A stretch of 64,000 bases of DNA from Barnesiella intestinihominis YIT 11860 (lineage in GTDB: Bacteria > Bacteroidota > Bacteroidia > Bacteroidales > Barnesiellaceae). The DNA lies in assembly GCF_000296465.1 (NCBI RefSeq), contig NZ_JH815204.1, positions 124,001-188,000 of the forward strand. Direction: 5' to 3'. Below the pieces are notes generated by a model. The model saw only the letters and a program-made list of their open reading frames with translations. It was not told where the DNA came from and made no database searches. Each line of letters starts with the position of its first letter. The stretch's first letter is position 1. Made by a program: the position numbers and the translations under genes. Positions 51,376-60,563 of this stretch are shown piece after piece.

Positions 51376-52618
51376 GAAACTGTTGATCGTCAATACTTAT
51401 GCCAATTTGTGGTCAACCGGCAGGATTGCGGCCGAGATAGGGGAGATTGCGGTAAAACATGGTTGGCAGTGCTATTTTGCATACGCAAGCGAATCGAATC
51501 TTTGCTCATGTGAGGAGATTAGAATTAATAAAAGCGTTATATCGTATATTATACATACCTATTTGTTTTCCCGTATTCTCAATTTGAAAGGATTCGGTTC
51601 TTGGATTGAGACGAAGTTATTTATCAGAAAAATAAAGAAAATAGCTCCCGATATAATTCATTTGCATAATATTCATCAGAATTTTTTGAATTTGCCACTT
51701 CTTTTCTCTTTTTTGAAAAAAGCGGGTATTCCGGTTATTTGGACCCTTCACGACTGTTGGGCCGTGACTGGGGGGTGTACTCATTTCGTGTACAATAAAT
51801 GCGAAAATTGGAAAACGGGTTGCTATCGATGTCCGAGATGTGGTAATAGCGATACGGGCGGGGAATTAAAAGGGGTGTTCCGTACTATGCCGTGGGTGTT
51901 AAGAAAGAAAGAAGCATATATAACTTCTGTTCCGAATCTGACTTTTGTTACAGTCTCGGAGTGGCTGTCGGGCGTAGTGAGAAGTTCGGTTGTCGGTTCT
52001 GTACCTGTACAGGTTATTTCCAACGGAGTGGACTGTACTCGATTCTATCCTCATACCGATATACAAGCCATTAAACAAAAGTATGGTTGTGGCAACCGCT
52101 TCATGATAGTGGGTGTGAGTTCTCATTGGAGCGCATCAAAGGGATTATATGATTATTATAAACTGAGGGAATTATTGCCGGCCGATCAGTTCGTGATCGT
52201 TTTGGTGGGGATAACCTCTGAGCAGAAAAACAATATACCCGATGGTATCATCGGGATAGAGCGAACAGAGAATCTTGATGAACTGGCTCTTATTTATTCG
52301 GCGGCAGATGTGGTGACGAGTTTGTCGTACCAAGAGACTTTCGGACTTACTATTGTGGAAGGGTTCGCTTGTGGTACACCGGCGGTGGTCTATGACAATA
52401 CGGCGTTGCCTGAATTGATAGACTCTGATACGGGCTTAGTTGTAGAAACCGGAAATATGGAGCGACTGGCCGAGGCGATAAGACAGGTTTGTAAGACGGG
52501 TAAATCGTTTTATTCGCAGGCGTGTCGGGAAGTGGCGCAAACCCGGTATGATAAATTTTGCCAGTATGAGAAATATGTCGAATTATATGAACAGGCGCTT
52601 GTTTCGAAAAAGGTATGA
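51368..52618 (+). CDS. GT4 glycosyltransferase
   Basis: 416 aa. It shows 'APDIIHLHNIHQNFLNLPLLFSFLKKAGIPVIWTLHDCWAVTGGCTHF', a hallmark of a GT4 subgroup that also has a Cys cluster ('CENWKTGCYRCPRCGN', likely metal-binding). The C-terminal domain has 'VISNGVDCTRFYP', 'FMIVGVSSHWSASKGLYD', and 'SYQETFGLTIVEGFACGTPAVVYDNTALPEL' with the E-x7-E signature. It is a retaining transferase adding one sugar of the repeat unit. It overlaps the polymerase gene by 4 bases (ATGA). Confidence 0.88.
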   Translation: MGKKLLIVNTYANLWSTGRIAAEIGEIAVKHGWQCYFAYASESNLCSCEEIRINKSVISYIIHTYLFSRILNLKGFGSWIETKLFIRKIKKIAPDIIHLHNIHQNFLNLPLLFSFLKKAGIPVIWTLHDCWAVTGGCTHFVYNKCENWKTGCYRCPRCGNSDTGGELKGVFRTMPWVLRKKEAYITSVPNLTFVTVSEWLSGVVRSSVVGSVPVQVISNGVDCTRFYPHTDIQAIKQKYGCGNRFMIVGVSSHWSASKGLYDYYKLRELLPADQFVIVLVGITSEQKNNIPDGIIGIERTENLDELALIYSAADVVTSLSYQETFGLTIVEGFACGTPAVVYDNTALPELIDSDTGLVVETGNMERLAEAIRQVCKTGKSFYSQACREVAQTRYDKFCQYEKYVELYEQALVSKKV

Positions 52619-53703
52619 TTGAGACGATCGTTATTGGTTTAATATGTGTGTGTTTGGCCTATTTGGGGCGTTACAGACGATTGAGCTGGGGCTTTGGCGC
52701 AGCGATGACCATATTATTCGTTTTCCTTGCGATACGCTATGAATGGGGAAACGACTATCGTCAATACATAGACAAATTTATAGTATATAATTCGATCGAT
52801 GAATTTAATTATTCAGATCCTAACGAACGATGGGAAGTCGGTTGGATATTCTTGTATCGGATATTCAAACCATTCGGCTTTTTTTCATTAGTCATTGTCC
52901 TTACTGCATTTGAAATATCTGTTTATTATTGGTTTATCAAGAAATATATACCGAAGGAATGGTATTGGTTCGCTGTATTTATTTATGTATTTAATCCTAA
53001 TTTCATGCTTACGCAATCGTCTATGATGCGTCAGACTTTGGCTATGTGCATAGTTTTGTTGTCCATTCCTTATATTTATAAAAAGAAGGTCATCATTGCA
53101 GCGTTATTTATTTTATTTGCCTCTTTGTTCCACAGTAGCGCCAAAATATTGTTACCGATAGTTTTTCTTGGATTTGTGAATTGGAGAATGGGTAAGAAGG
53201 GGGTGATTATTGGCGTTGTTCTCTTTTTTGCTATTCTGTTGTTCAAGAATATTGTTACATCTATAATTGAAAATACTCTTTCTGTAACGGGTTTGGGAAA
53301 ATATACCTATTATCTGGAAGAAGGGAAAGAAGAATCGAAATTAGAGTCGGGAATAGGCTTTGTTTATCAGATTATCATCATGAGCATGATATTGTATTAT
53401 GAAAAAAGACAAGATCGAAAGGACGGATTGATTTTCAAAATAACCGCCCTTTCTTTTCTTTTCGTTCCGTTAGGTTTTATCGCTCAACTTATTGCTCGGA
53501 TAGGTATGTATTTGCAAGTGTCAATGATCGCAACTTATCCACTGATGATTCGTACGATCAATAATAGAATCGTACGGGCAGGCACACTGTTTATAATTAT
53601 GTTTTTCACTATTTATGACTTCTTCTCATTTTTCAATTCCGAAATTTGGAGAGATTCGTTCATAGAATATCATACTATTTTTGAATCTTTTATTTGGCGA
53701 TGA
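52615..53703 (+). CDS. wzy: EpsG-type polysaccharide polymerase (Wzy-like)
   Basis: 362 aa with about ten membrane segments. The EpsG family pattern is visible: 'FLAIRYEWGNDYRQYIDKF' (Arg and Asp early), 'NERWEVGWIFLYRIFKPFGFF', 'NPNFMLTQSSMMRQTLAMCIVLLSIPYI' and 'FASLFHSSAKILLPIVFLG'. Such proteins join repeat units into polymer on the outer face of the inner membrane. Start and stop overlap both neighbours by 4 bases. Confidence 0.85.
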   Translation: MIETIVIGLICVCLAYLGRYRRLSWGFGAAMTILFVFLAIRYEWGNDYRQYIDKFIVYNSIDEFNYSDPNERWEVGWIFLYRIFKPFGFFSLVIVLTAFEISVYYWFIKKYIPKEWYWFAVFIYVFNPNFMLTQSSMMRQTLAMCIVLLSIPYIYKKKVIIAALFILFASLFHSSAKILLPIVFLGFVNWRMGKKGVIIGVVLFFAILLFKNIVTSIIENTLSVTGLGKYTYYLEEGKEESKLESGIGFVYQIIIMSMILYYEKRQDRKDGLIFKITALSFLFVPLGFIAQLIARIGMYLQVSMIATYPLMIRTINNRIVRAGTLFIIMFFTIYDFFSFFNSEIWRDSFIEYHTIFESFIWR

Positions 53704-54866
53704 CAGATATGAATATATTATTTGTTGCATCTGTGGTTCATGAAAAATTATTGATTGAAATATTGAAAACACAGCCTCGATATTATGGAATACAAGGCCA
53801 GTATTTCATGCGGTTGATGTTATTGGGCTTAAAGGCTAATGGTGTAAAAGTAAATGTGTTATCTAACAATTTGGCATATCGTTATTGGCATTCAAAAAGA
53901 GGGGAACGACATTGTGTCTTGGAGGAGGGAATAGGATATAACTATTTTTTTAGAAAGCAAAGGGGAGGGTATTTACATTTATTGTTAAGGATTATACGGT
54001 TTATAAAATTATGGAAAAATAAATTAGGGAAAGATAATTCGGCTATTCTATGTGATGGGCTTAATTTTACTTTATTGCTTTCTTGTTTTTTATGTAAAAT
54101 ATTTTTTAATATCAGGGTTACGGTTTTTGTAACAGATATGCCTCGTTATTTGTCGATGGGATTTTTTTCTCAAATAAAATCTAGTTTGCAAGAATATATT
54201 ATACGTCAAATGGATGCATTTGTGACATTGACTAATTACATGGATGCTGATTTGAATCCTAATCATAAACCAAGTGTTGTGATAGAGGGTATGGTTGATG
54301 TGAGAGCAAAGTGTGAATCCAATAAGGGGAGGAGAAGGGAAAAGGTCTGTATGTATAGTGGCTCTATTCATAAAGTTTATGGGATTAAAAAATTGTTGGA
54401 TAGTTTCTTGGCAATGAATAATACCGATTATATATTGGAGATATATGGAGATGGCGATTATAGAGCAGAATTGGTCGAATTAGCAGCAAAACATGATCGT
54501 ATAATTTATAAAGGATTAGTCTCTCGTGACGTAATTGTGGCTCGTCAGAAACAGGTTGCATTATTGATTAATCCACGACCGAGTTCGTATGAATATACTC
54601 AATATTCTTTTCCTTCGAAAATAATGGAATATATGTTGTCAGGAACTCCGGTATTGACGACGAAACTTCCCGGAATTCCAGCTGAATATGATAAATATTT
54701 GTATTATTTCGAAGACGAATCAATTGAGGCTATGGCCAATAAAATGTCCGAAGTACTTTCAATGGATTATACCGAATGTTTAAGGAAAGCAAGTGAGGCT
54801 CAGAGTTATGTCATGAATGAAAAGAATAATTTTCTTCAGATGAAAAAACTATTATCTATTTTATGA
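53700..54866 (+). CDS. Glycosyltransferase, GT4-like
   Basis: 388 aa from the ATG at 53700, which overlaps the polymerase stop codon as ATGA; a second ATG is at 53709. The C-terminal half shows 'KVCMYSGSIHKVYGIKKLLDSFLAM', 'YILEIYGDGDYRAELVELA', 'INPRPSSYEYTQYSFPSKIMEYMLSGTPVLTTKLPGIPAEY'. The N-terminal half has 'AILCDGLNFTLLLSCFLCKIFF'. Its base composition is clearly more AT-rich than the flanking fnl genes, as is that of the next two genes. Confidence 0.78.
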   Translation: MTDMNILFVASVVHEKLLIEILKTQPRYYGIQGQYFMRLMLLGLKANGVKVNVLSNNLAYRYWHSKRGERHCVLEEGIGYNYFFRKQRGGYLHLLLRIIRFIKLWKNKLGKDNSAILCDGLNFTLLLSCFLCKIFFNIRVTVFVTDMPRYLSMGFFSQIKSSLQEYIIRQMDAFVTLTNYMDADLNPNHKPSVVIEGMVDVRAKCESNKGRRREKVCMYSGSIHKVYGIKKLLDSFLAMNNTDYILEIYGDGDYRAELVELAAKHDRIIYKGLVSRDVIVARQKQVALLINPRPSSYEYTQYSFPSKIMEYMLSGTPVLTTKLPGIPAEYDKYLYYFEDESIEAMANKMSEVLSMDYTECLRKASEAQSYVMNEKNNFLQMKKLLSIL

Positions 54867-56158
54867 ATGGTTGCTCTATGAATATTGGATTTTATTTTTT
54901 TGATAAAGGATTGAGCGGGGTTGATTGTTCCCGTCCGGACTTAGGAAATCCGGGAGTGGGGGGAACTCAATATTGCTTTTTACTTTTGATTTATTATATA
55001 CTCCGTTTTGATCCGAAATCGTATAGGGTAAGAGTTTATTGTTCATCTGACTGTTTTTTTCCACAAGGTGTAGAGAAGGTTCTTGTTGAAGATATTTTTG
55101 AGGGTTTGACCGAATCAAAAAGACGAGGTGATGATTTTATTATCATTAAGGATAATAAGGATCAACAATTGGCTCGATTTATCGATAAACTACGGCATCG
55201 CATTGTTATTTGGGGGCATAATTTTTATTTTGGGGATTATGCCGATTGGGTTGCTAAGAGCCCGTCTGTTATTGCAAATGTTTTTGTAGGTAGGCAGCAG
55301 TATGATAGATATATAGATCACCCCATTTGTGATAAATCTTTGTTTATATATAATATGGTTCCCGATGTGGTAGGGGAAAAAAAGCGGGATAATGACGGTA
55401 AAACGGTTGTTTATTTGGGAGCATTGATTCCAGAAAAGGGATTTTTGGTATTAGCCAAAATGTGGAAGTACATTTTGAAAAAGGTTCCAATGGCACGATT
55501 ACAGGTGATAGGAGGTGGAAATCTTTATTCTAGAAATTGCTCTTTGGGAAGAATGGGAATAGCGGATAAATTGTTTGAAGAAGAGTTTTTCCCGTATTTG
55601 TCGGAAGAAGGAGAACTATTGCCATCTGTCACGTTTCAAGGAATCTTAGGGGGTGAAAAATACGAAGTTTTTTTGTCGTCGTCAGTTGGAGTAGTTAATC
55701 CGTCGGCTCGCACAGAGACCTTTGGAATGGGTGCAATTGAGATGAATTGTGCGGGGTTACCGGTTGTTACATTGGGAAAAAATGGTTATCCCGATACAAT
55801 AGAAAATGGAGTTACGGGATACTTATGCCATTCATACAAGGGAATTGCAGATAAAATTGTGTTCTTATTGACTCACGATGAGGTTAATGAACGATTGGGA
55901 ATTCAAGCAAAAGAGCAGGTGAGCCGATTTTCTCCAAAAAATATTATGCCTTTGTGGTTTAATTTGTTTGAACAAATAGCGCAGAATAAATTAATAATAA
56001 CATATCGACGTCCTGACAGTCATTTTTTCAATAATATTAAATTCGTGAGAATCCTATTGCGGTTTTTGCGTAAAAACTGTCGTTTGTCATTTCTCCCCTC
56101 GTTGATAAAAATAGAAACAGTGATATATACCTATTTAAACAAAATAATGAAAAAATGA
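54863..56158 (+). CDS. Glycosyltransferase, GT4-like
   Basis: 431 aa. ATGA overlap with the previous gene. GT-B features: 'GNPGVGGTQYCFLLLIYYIL' near the start (glycine loop), 'VVYLGALIPEKGFLVLAKMWKYILKKVPMARLQVIGGGNLYS', and 'SARTETFGMGAIEMNCAGLPVVTLGKNGYPDTIENGVTGYL' with the E-x7-E-like donor site. It acts on the repeat unit in the cytoplasm. Donor sugar unknown. The C-terminal about 60 residues are basic and hydrophobic, suggesting membrane contact. Confidence 0.82.
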   Translation: MNGCSMNIGFYFFDKGLSGVDCSRPDLGNPGVGGTQYCFLLLIYYILRFDPKSYRVRVYCSSDCFFPQGVEKVLVEDIFEGLTESKRRGDDFIIIKDNKDQQLARFIDKLRHRIVIWGHNFYFGDYADWVAKSPSVIANVFVGRQQYDRYIDHPICDKSLFIYNMVPDVVGEKKRDNDGKTVVYLGALIPEKGFLVLAKMWKYILKKVPMARLQVIGGGNLYSRNCSLGRMGIADKLFEEEFFPYLSEEGELLPSVTFQGILGGEKYEVFLSSSVGVVNPSARTETFGMGAIEMNCAGLPVVTLGKNGYPDTIENGVTGYLCHSYKGIADKIVFLLTHDEVNERLGIQAKEQVSRFSPKNIMPLWFNLFEQIAQNKLIITYRRPDSHFFNNIKFVRILLRFLRKNCRLSFLPSLIKIETVIYTYLNKIMKK

Positions 56159-57225
56159 AAGTGGCGTTGATTCTTGCTACAAATGTAGAAAAATCTCCTT
56201 ATATGCAATATTATATAGATGTATATAAGGAAAAGAACATTGATGTCGAAGTCATTTTGTTGAATAGGGATAAACGTGTATCGAATGAGGAGTTCCCCTA
56301 TAAGATACATTCTTGTGATATTATAGCGAGGGAGACGGCCTCTTGCGTTCGTAAAATTTATGATTATTTTCGCTATTCTCGGTTCGTAAGACGGATATTG
56401 AAACAATCTGATTATAGTCAGATTGTAGTATTTACCATCGCTAATGCGGTATTCCTGTCTTACTATTTATTAAGTTATTATAAAAAGAAGTATATATTTG
56501 ATATACGTGATTATTCTCCGTTGGTTAAATATACCGTTCCCATAATTAGGCGTTTATTAAATAATTCAGCATTGAATTGTTTTTCTTCACCGGGGTTTAG
56601 GTCGTGGTTACCTGCATGTGATTACGTAATATGTCATAATGCAAGACGTAAATCTCTTGATGAGGACATAGTGAATGCCAGAGATATCGATGTGGAAAAT
56701 GTTAAAGTGTTGACTATCGGACAACTTAGAAATTTTATTACGAATAAAATGCTAATGGATCATTTGGGGAATAAATCTCGAATAACGATTCAATTTTCGG
56801 GTATGGGTATTGCATATGATTTATTGAAAAAGTACGAGGTGAAAAAGATGTATAATAATGTGAAATTTACGGGTTATTATCCGAAAAAGGAAGAATTTTC
56901 CATCGTTGATGGCTGTGATTTTATGAACATAATTTTGCCAGATGATACGTTGAGCCGTTATTTGATAAGTAATAGATTTTATTTGTCTTTGTTGAGAAGA
57001 AAACCGATGATTGTTTCGTCGGGTGGTATTCAAGCTGAATATGTGAAAGAATATGATTTGGGAATTATTGTTTCCTCTGAAGATGATATATATAGTAAAA
57101 TAATGATCTATGCCAGATCATTTGACCCGATTCAATTTCAAAAAAATTGTGACCGATTTTTAGAAATGGTAAGATTGGATATGCAGATATTTAGCAGAAG
57201 CGTTTTTTATAGTTTAAATTTATAA
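56155..57225 (+). CDS. Probable glycosyltransferase of the polysaccharide locus
   Basis: 356 aa. ATGA overlap with the previous gene. The GT-B fold is suggested by 'MKVALILATNVEKSPYMQYYIDVYKEKNIDVEVILLNRD' (Rossmann start), 'KKKYIFDIRDYSPLV', 'CDYVICHNARRK', 'ITIQFSGMGIAYDLLKKYEV' and 'RKPMIVSSGGIQAEYVKEYDLGIIV'. It lacks the clear E-x7-E of GT4, so the family is uncertain. It is the last of three consecutive AT-rich transferase genes before the UDP-FucNAc genes. Confidence 0.6.
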   Translation: MKVALILATNVEKSPYMQYYIDVYKEKNIDVEVILLNRDKRVSNEEFPYKIHSCDIIARETASCVRKIYDYFRYSRFVRRILKQSDYSQIVVFTIANAVFLSYYLLSYYKKKYIFDIRDYSPLVKYTVPIIRRLLNNSALNCFSSPGFRSWLPACDYVICHNARRKSLDEDIVNARDIDVENVKVLTIGQLRNFITNKMLMDHLGNKSRITIQFSGMGIAYDLLKKYEVKKMYNNVKFTGYYPKKEEFSIVDGCDFMNIILPDDTLSRYLISNRFYLSLLRRKPMIVSSGGIQAEYVKEYDLGIIVSSEDDIYSKIMIYARSFDPIQFQKNCDRFLEMVRLDMQIFSRSVFYSLNL

Positions 57226-57227
57226 TC

Positions 57228-58250
57228 ATGTCTATTTTTAAAGATAAGATATTGCTTATTACCGGAGGAACAGGATCCTTTGGCAATGCTGTGTTAAAGC
57301 GGTTTTTGGATAGCGATGTCGGTGAAATACGCATATTTAGCCGTGATGAGAAAAAACAAGATGATATGCGGCATCGATTACAGAACCCGAAGGTTAAGTT
57401 TTATATCGGTGACGTGCGGGATAAACGTAGTGTAGATAGCGCTATGAGTGGGGTCGATTATGTGTTTTCGGCAGCTGCCTTGAAACAGGTCCCTTCATGT
57501 GAATTTTTCCCTATGCAGGCTGTGCGTACGAATGTATTTGGCACGGAGAACGTATTGGATTCGGCCGTGGAGCATGGTGTGAAAAATGTTGTCGTATTGT
57601 CTACCGATAAAGCGGCCTATCCCATCAATGCTATGGGAATAAGTAAAGCCATGATGGAAAAAGTGGCGATTGCCAAAGGACGTCAGTTGGGTGATTCTGC
57701 GACAACGACAATTTGTTGTACTCGTTATGGAAATGTGATGGCGAGTCGGGGGTCTGTGATTCCGCTATGGATCGAGCAGATGAAAAACAATGCGGTAATA
57801 ACGATCACGGATCCCAACATGACACGGTTTATGATGACGCTCGATGATGCTGTCGACTTGGTAGTTTATGCGTTTGAGCATGGCCGTAATGGCGATTTAT
57901 TCGTACAGAAGGCTCCGGCGGCTACGCTGGTTACTTTGGCGACTGCGTTGAAAGAATTGTATGGCAAAGATACTCCCGTGAAAATTATCGGTACACGGCA
58001 TGGGGAGAAGCTCTATGAAACTTTGGTTACTCGCGAGGAGATGGCGAGGGCAGAGGATATGGATAATTATTATCGTATTCCATGCGATAGTCGAGATTTG
58101 AATTACGATAAATTTTTTGTCGAAGGTAGCGAGGTAGTCTCTCAAATAGAAGACTATCATTCGCACAATACTCACAGACTCGATGTAGAAGAAATGAAAC
58201 AATTATTGTTGAAGCTCGATATCGTACGGGAAGATTTGAATCTCAATTAG
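57228..58250 (+). CDS. fnlA: UDP-N-acetylglucosamine 4,6-dehydratase (5-inverting), CapE/FnlA type
   Basis: 340 aa. First step to UDP-N-acetyl-L-fucosamine. The NAD(P) loop is 'ITGGTGSFGNAVLKRF' near the N terminus. The catalytic segment is 'VVLSTDKAAYPINAMGISKAMMEKVA', in which the usual SDR YxxxK is MxxxK, a mark of this inverting dehydratase group. Other conserved pieces are 'VFSAAALKQVPSCEFFPMQAVRTN', 'RYGNVMASRGSVIPLW', 'ITDPNMTRFMMTLDDAVDLV' and 'IIGTRHGEKLYETLV'. Followed by fnlB and fnlC, which complete the pathway. It starts 2 bases after the previous gene. Confidence 0.92.
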   Translation: MSIFKDKILLITGGTGSFGNAVLKRFLDSDVGEIRIFSRDEKKQDDMRHRLQNPKVKFYIGDVRDKRSVDSAMSGVDYVFSAAALKQVPSCEFFPMQAVRTNVFGTENVLDSAVEHGVKNVVVLSTDKAAYPINAMGISKAMMEKVAIAKGRQLGDSATTTICCTRYGNVMASRGSVIPLWIEQMKNNAVITITDPNMTRFMMTLDDAVDLVVYAFEHGRNGDLFVQKAPAATLVTLATALKELYGKDTPVKIIGTRHGEKLYETLVTREEMARAEDMDNYYRIPCDSRDLNYDKFFVEGSEVVSQIEDYHSHNTHRLDVEEMKQLLLKLDIVREDLNLN

Positions 58251-58261
58251 TGGATAGAATT

Positions 58262-59410
58262 ATGATAAAGGTAGGCATTACCGGGCAGTCTGGGTTTGTC
58301 GGTACTCATTTATATAATACGTTGGGACTTTATCCCGGAGAATTTGAGAGAGTTCCATTCGAAGATGATTATTTTGTCGATGTAGAACGTCTGAAAACGT
58401 TTGTAAAGAGTTGTGATGTTATTGTACATTTGGCGGCGGTAAACCGTCATACTGATGTGCATGTTTTGTACGAGACGAATATGCGATTGGTAAAACAGCT
58501 AATCGAGGCTATGGAAGCGACAAATTCTCGTCCTTATGTTTTATTCTCGTCGAGCATACAAGAGGAACGGGATAATGAGTATGGCCGTAGTAAGAGTGAT
58601 GGCCGTAAATTGTTGGAAGAATGGGCTGTGCGTAAAGGGGCATCTTTTACAGGAATGGTAGTTCCCAATGTTTTCGGTCCGTTTGGGAAGCCTAATTATA
58701 ATTCGTTCATAGCCACGTTCGGGTATAAATTGACTCACGGTGACTCTCCCACGGTATTACAAGACAATGAGGTAAATTTGATTTATGTGGGCAGTTTATG
58801 CCGTCATATTTGTGATAAAATAAGGGAGATGGGAAGTCGCACCGCACCCTCGCTTGTCGAGCGAGACGATGTGGCCTGCGATTTCGAGATGAAGGTGAGT
58901 GAAGTTCTCGGTTTGTTTGAAAATTTCAAAAAATTGTATTTCGAGCAGGGAATTATTCCTCCTTTGAATAATATCCATGAAATGAATTTGTTTAATACAT
59001 TTCGTAGCTATATTGATATGGAAAGCTATTTCCCGGTGAAATTGGTTCAACATACCGATGTACGAGGTAGTTTCGTCGAGACCGTAAAAATCGGGGTGGG
59101 TGGCCAAGTGAGTTTTTCTACCACCGCTCCCGGTGTTACAAGGGGAAATCATTATCACACTCGCAAGATGGAGCGGTTTGTAGTGATTAAGGGAAAAGCG
59201 AGAATTCAGCTCCGGAAGGTTGGAACAGACGAAGTACTGGATTATTATCTTAACGGGGAAGAACCGGCTTATGTGGATATGCCGGTGTGGTACACACATA
59301 ATATATCGAATATCGGCGATGAGATTTTATATGCTCAGTTTTGGATAAACGAATGGTATGATCCTACCGATAGCGATACTTATTTCGAACCGGTAGTGAA
59401 AGACGAGTGA
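58262..59410 (+). CDS. fnlB: UDP-2-acetamido-2,6-dideoxyhexose epimerase-reductase, CapF/FnlB type
   Basis: 382 aa from the ATG at 58262 (MIKVGITGQSGFVGTHL); the GTG at 58250 overlaps the fnlA stop and is less likely. The N-terminal SDR domain (about 1-245) has GITGQSGFVGTHL, 'VIVHLAAVNRH' and 'EYGRSKSDGRKL' (Tyr-x3-Lys). The C-terminal cupin (about 270-382) has 'TTAPGVTRGNHYHTRKMERFVVIKGKARI' and 'DMPVWYTHNISN', the metal-site histidines. CapF uses the two domains for epimerisation and NADPH reduction to the L-talose intermediate. Length and domain order match. Confidence 0.92.
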   Translation: MIKVGITGQSGFVGTHLYNTLGLYPGEFERVPFEDDYFVDVERLKTFVKSCDVIVHLAAVNRHTDVHVLYETNMRLVKQLIEAMEATNSRPYVLFSSSIQEERDNEYGRSKSDGRKLLEEWAVRKGASFTGMVVPNVFGPFGKPNYNSFIATFGYKLTHGDSPTVLQDNEVNLIYVGSLCRHICDKIREMGSRTAPSLVERDDVACDFEMKVSEVLGLFENFKKLYFEQGIIPPLNNIHEMNLFNTFRSYIDMESYFPVKLVQHTDVRGSFVETVKIGVGGQVSFSTTAPGVTRGNHYHTRKMERFVVIKGKARIQLRKVGTDEVLDYYLNGEEPAYVDMPVWYTHNISNIGDEILYAQFWINEWYDPTDSDTYFEPVVKDE

Positions 59411-59429
59411 AAAATCAAAATATAGATTT

Positions 59430-60563
59430 ATGAAGCGATTGAAAGTCCTTTCGGTAGTAGGGACAAGACCCGAAATAATCAGATTGTCATGTGTATTGCA
59501 AAAGTTAGATGCCAGTCCCGCCATAGAGCACGTATTGGTACACACAGGACAAAATTACGATTATGAATTAAACGAAATATTTTTTCAGGATTTAGGTCTA
59601 CGGAAACCTGATTATTTTTTGAATGCGGCAGGTAATAATGCGACGACGACTGCCGGGCAGATATTGATTAATATAGATCCGGTTCTGGAAGAAGTTCGTC
59701 CGGATGCATTTCTTGTATTGGGCGACACGAATTCTTGCTTGTGTGCGATAGCGGCTAAGAAACGTCATATCCCTATTTTCCATATGGAGGCCGGAAATCG
59801 CTGTTTCGACCAGCGTGTTCCCGAAGAGAGTAATCGTAAGATTGTCGACCATATATCGGATATTAATTTGCCGTACAGCTCTATTGCCCGTGAATATTTG
59901 TTGAGCGAGGGAATCCCTTCCGATCGGGTTGTCAAAACCGGAAGCCCCATGTATGAGGTGCTGAACAGGTATTTGCCTCAGATAAATGCCTCGTCTATTT
60001 TAGAGAATCTGGGATTGGAGAAGGGCAAATACTTTGTCGTGTCGGCCCATCGGGAAGAGAATATATCGAGCGAACGCAACTTCGGGAATTTGGTTACGAT
60101 TTTGAACGACATAGCTCAAACGTATGGTTTTCCCGTGATTGTGTCGACACACCCCCGTACCCGCAAGAAAATAGAAACCGATAGTGTTGAATTTCACCCG
60201 CTTATACGGCTGATGAAACCGATGGGTTTTAGCGATTATAATAAATTGCAAATTAATGCCAAAACGGTAATCTCGGATAGCGGAACCATCAGCGAGGAGT
60301 CGTCTATTCTTAATTTTAAGGCTCTGAATATACGTGAAGCTCACGAGCGTCCCGAGGCGATGGAGGAAGCTTCGGTGATGATGGTAGGGCTTAATCCCGA
60401 ACGGGTGATGCAGGGCTTGTCCGAATTGCAGAATCAGATTCTCGAAACTCGTAATTTTCGTCCGGTTGCAGACTACTCTATACCGAATGTTAGCGACAAA
60501 GTCGTGCGAATTATTCTTTCTTATACCGATTATGTCAAAAGAGTCGTCTGGGGTGAAAGGTAA
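59430..60563 (+). CDS. fnlC: UDP-N-acetylglucosamine 2-epimerase family, CapG/FnlC type
   Basis: 377 aa. It is the last step to UDP-N-acetyl-L-fucosamine in this context. Motifs of the WecB fold: 'VVGTRPEIIRLSCVLQKL' at the start, 'LVHTGQNYDYELNEIFF', 'VLGDTNSCLCAIAAKKRHIPIFHMEAGNRCFDQRVPEESNRKIVDHISD', 'SAHREENISSERNFGNL' and 'VISDSGTISEESSILNFKALNIREAHERPEAME'. The reading as FnlC rather than WecB rests on the preceding fnlA-fnlB pair. The start lies 19 bases after fnlB. Confidence 0.9.
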   Translation: MKRLKVLSVVGTRPEIIRLSCVLQKLDASPAIEHVLVHTGQNYDYELNEIFFQDLGLRKPDYFLNAAGNNATTTAGQILINIDPVLEEVRPDAFLVLGDTNSCLCAIAAKKRHIPIFHMEAGNRCFDQRVPEESNRKIVDHISDINLPYSSIAREYLLSEGIPSDRVVKTGSPMYEVLNRYLPQINASSILENLGLEKGKYFVVSAHREENISSERNFGNLVTILNDIAQTYGFPVIVSTHPRTRKKIETDSVEFHPLIRLMKPMGFSDYNKLQINAKTVISDSGTISEESSILNFKALNIREAHERPEAMEEASVMMVGLNPERVMQGLSELQNQILETRNFRPVADYSIPNVSDKVVRIILSYTDYVKRVVWGER

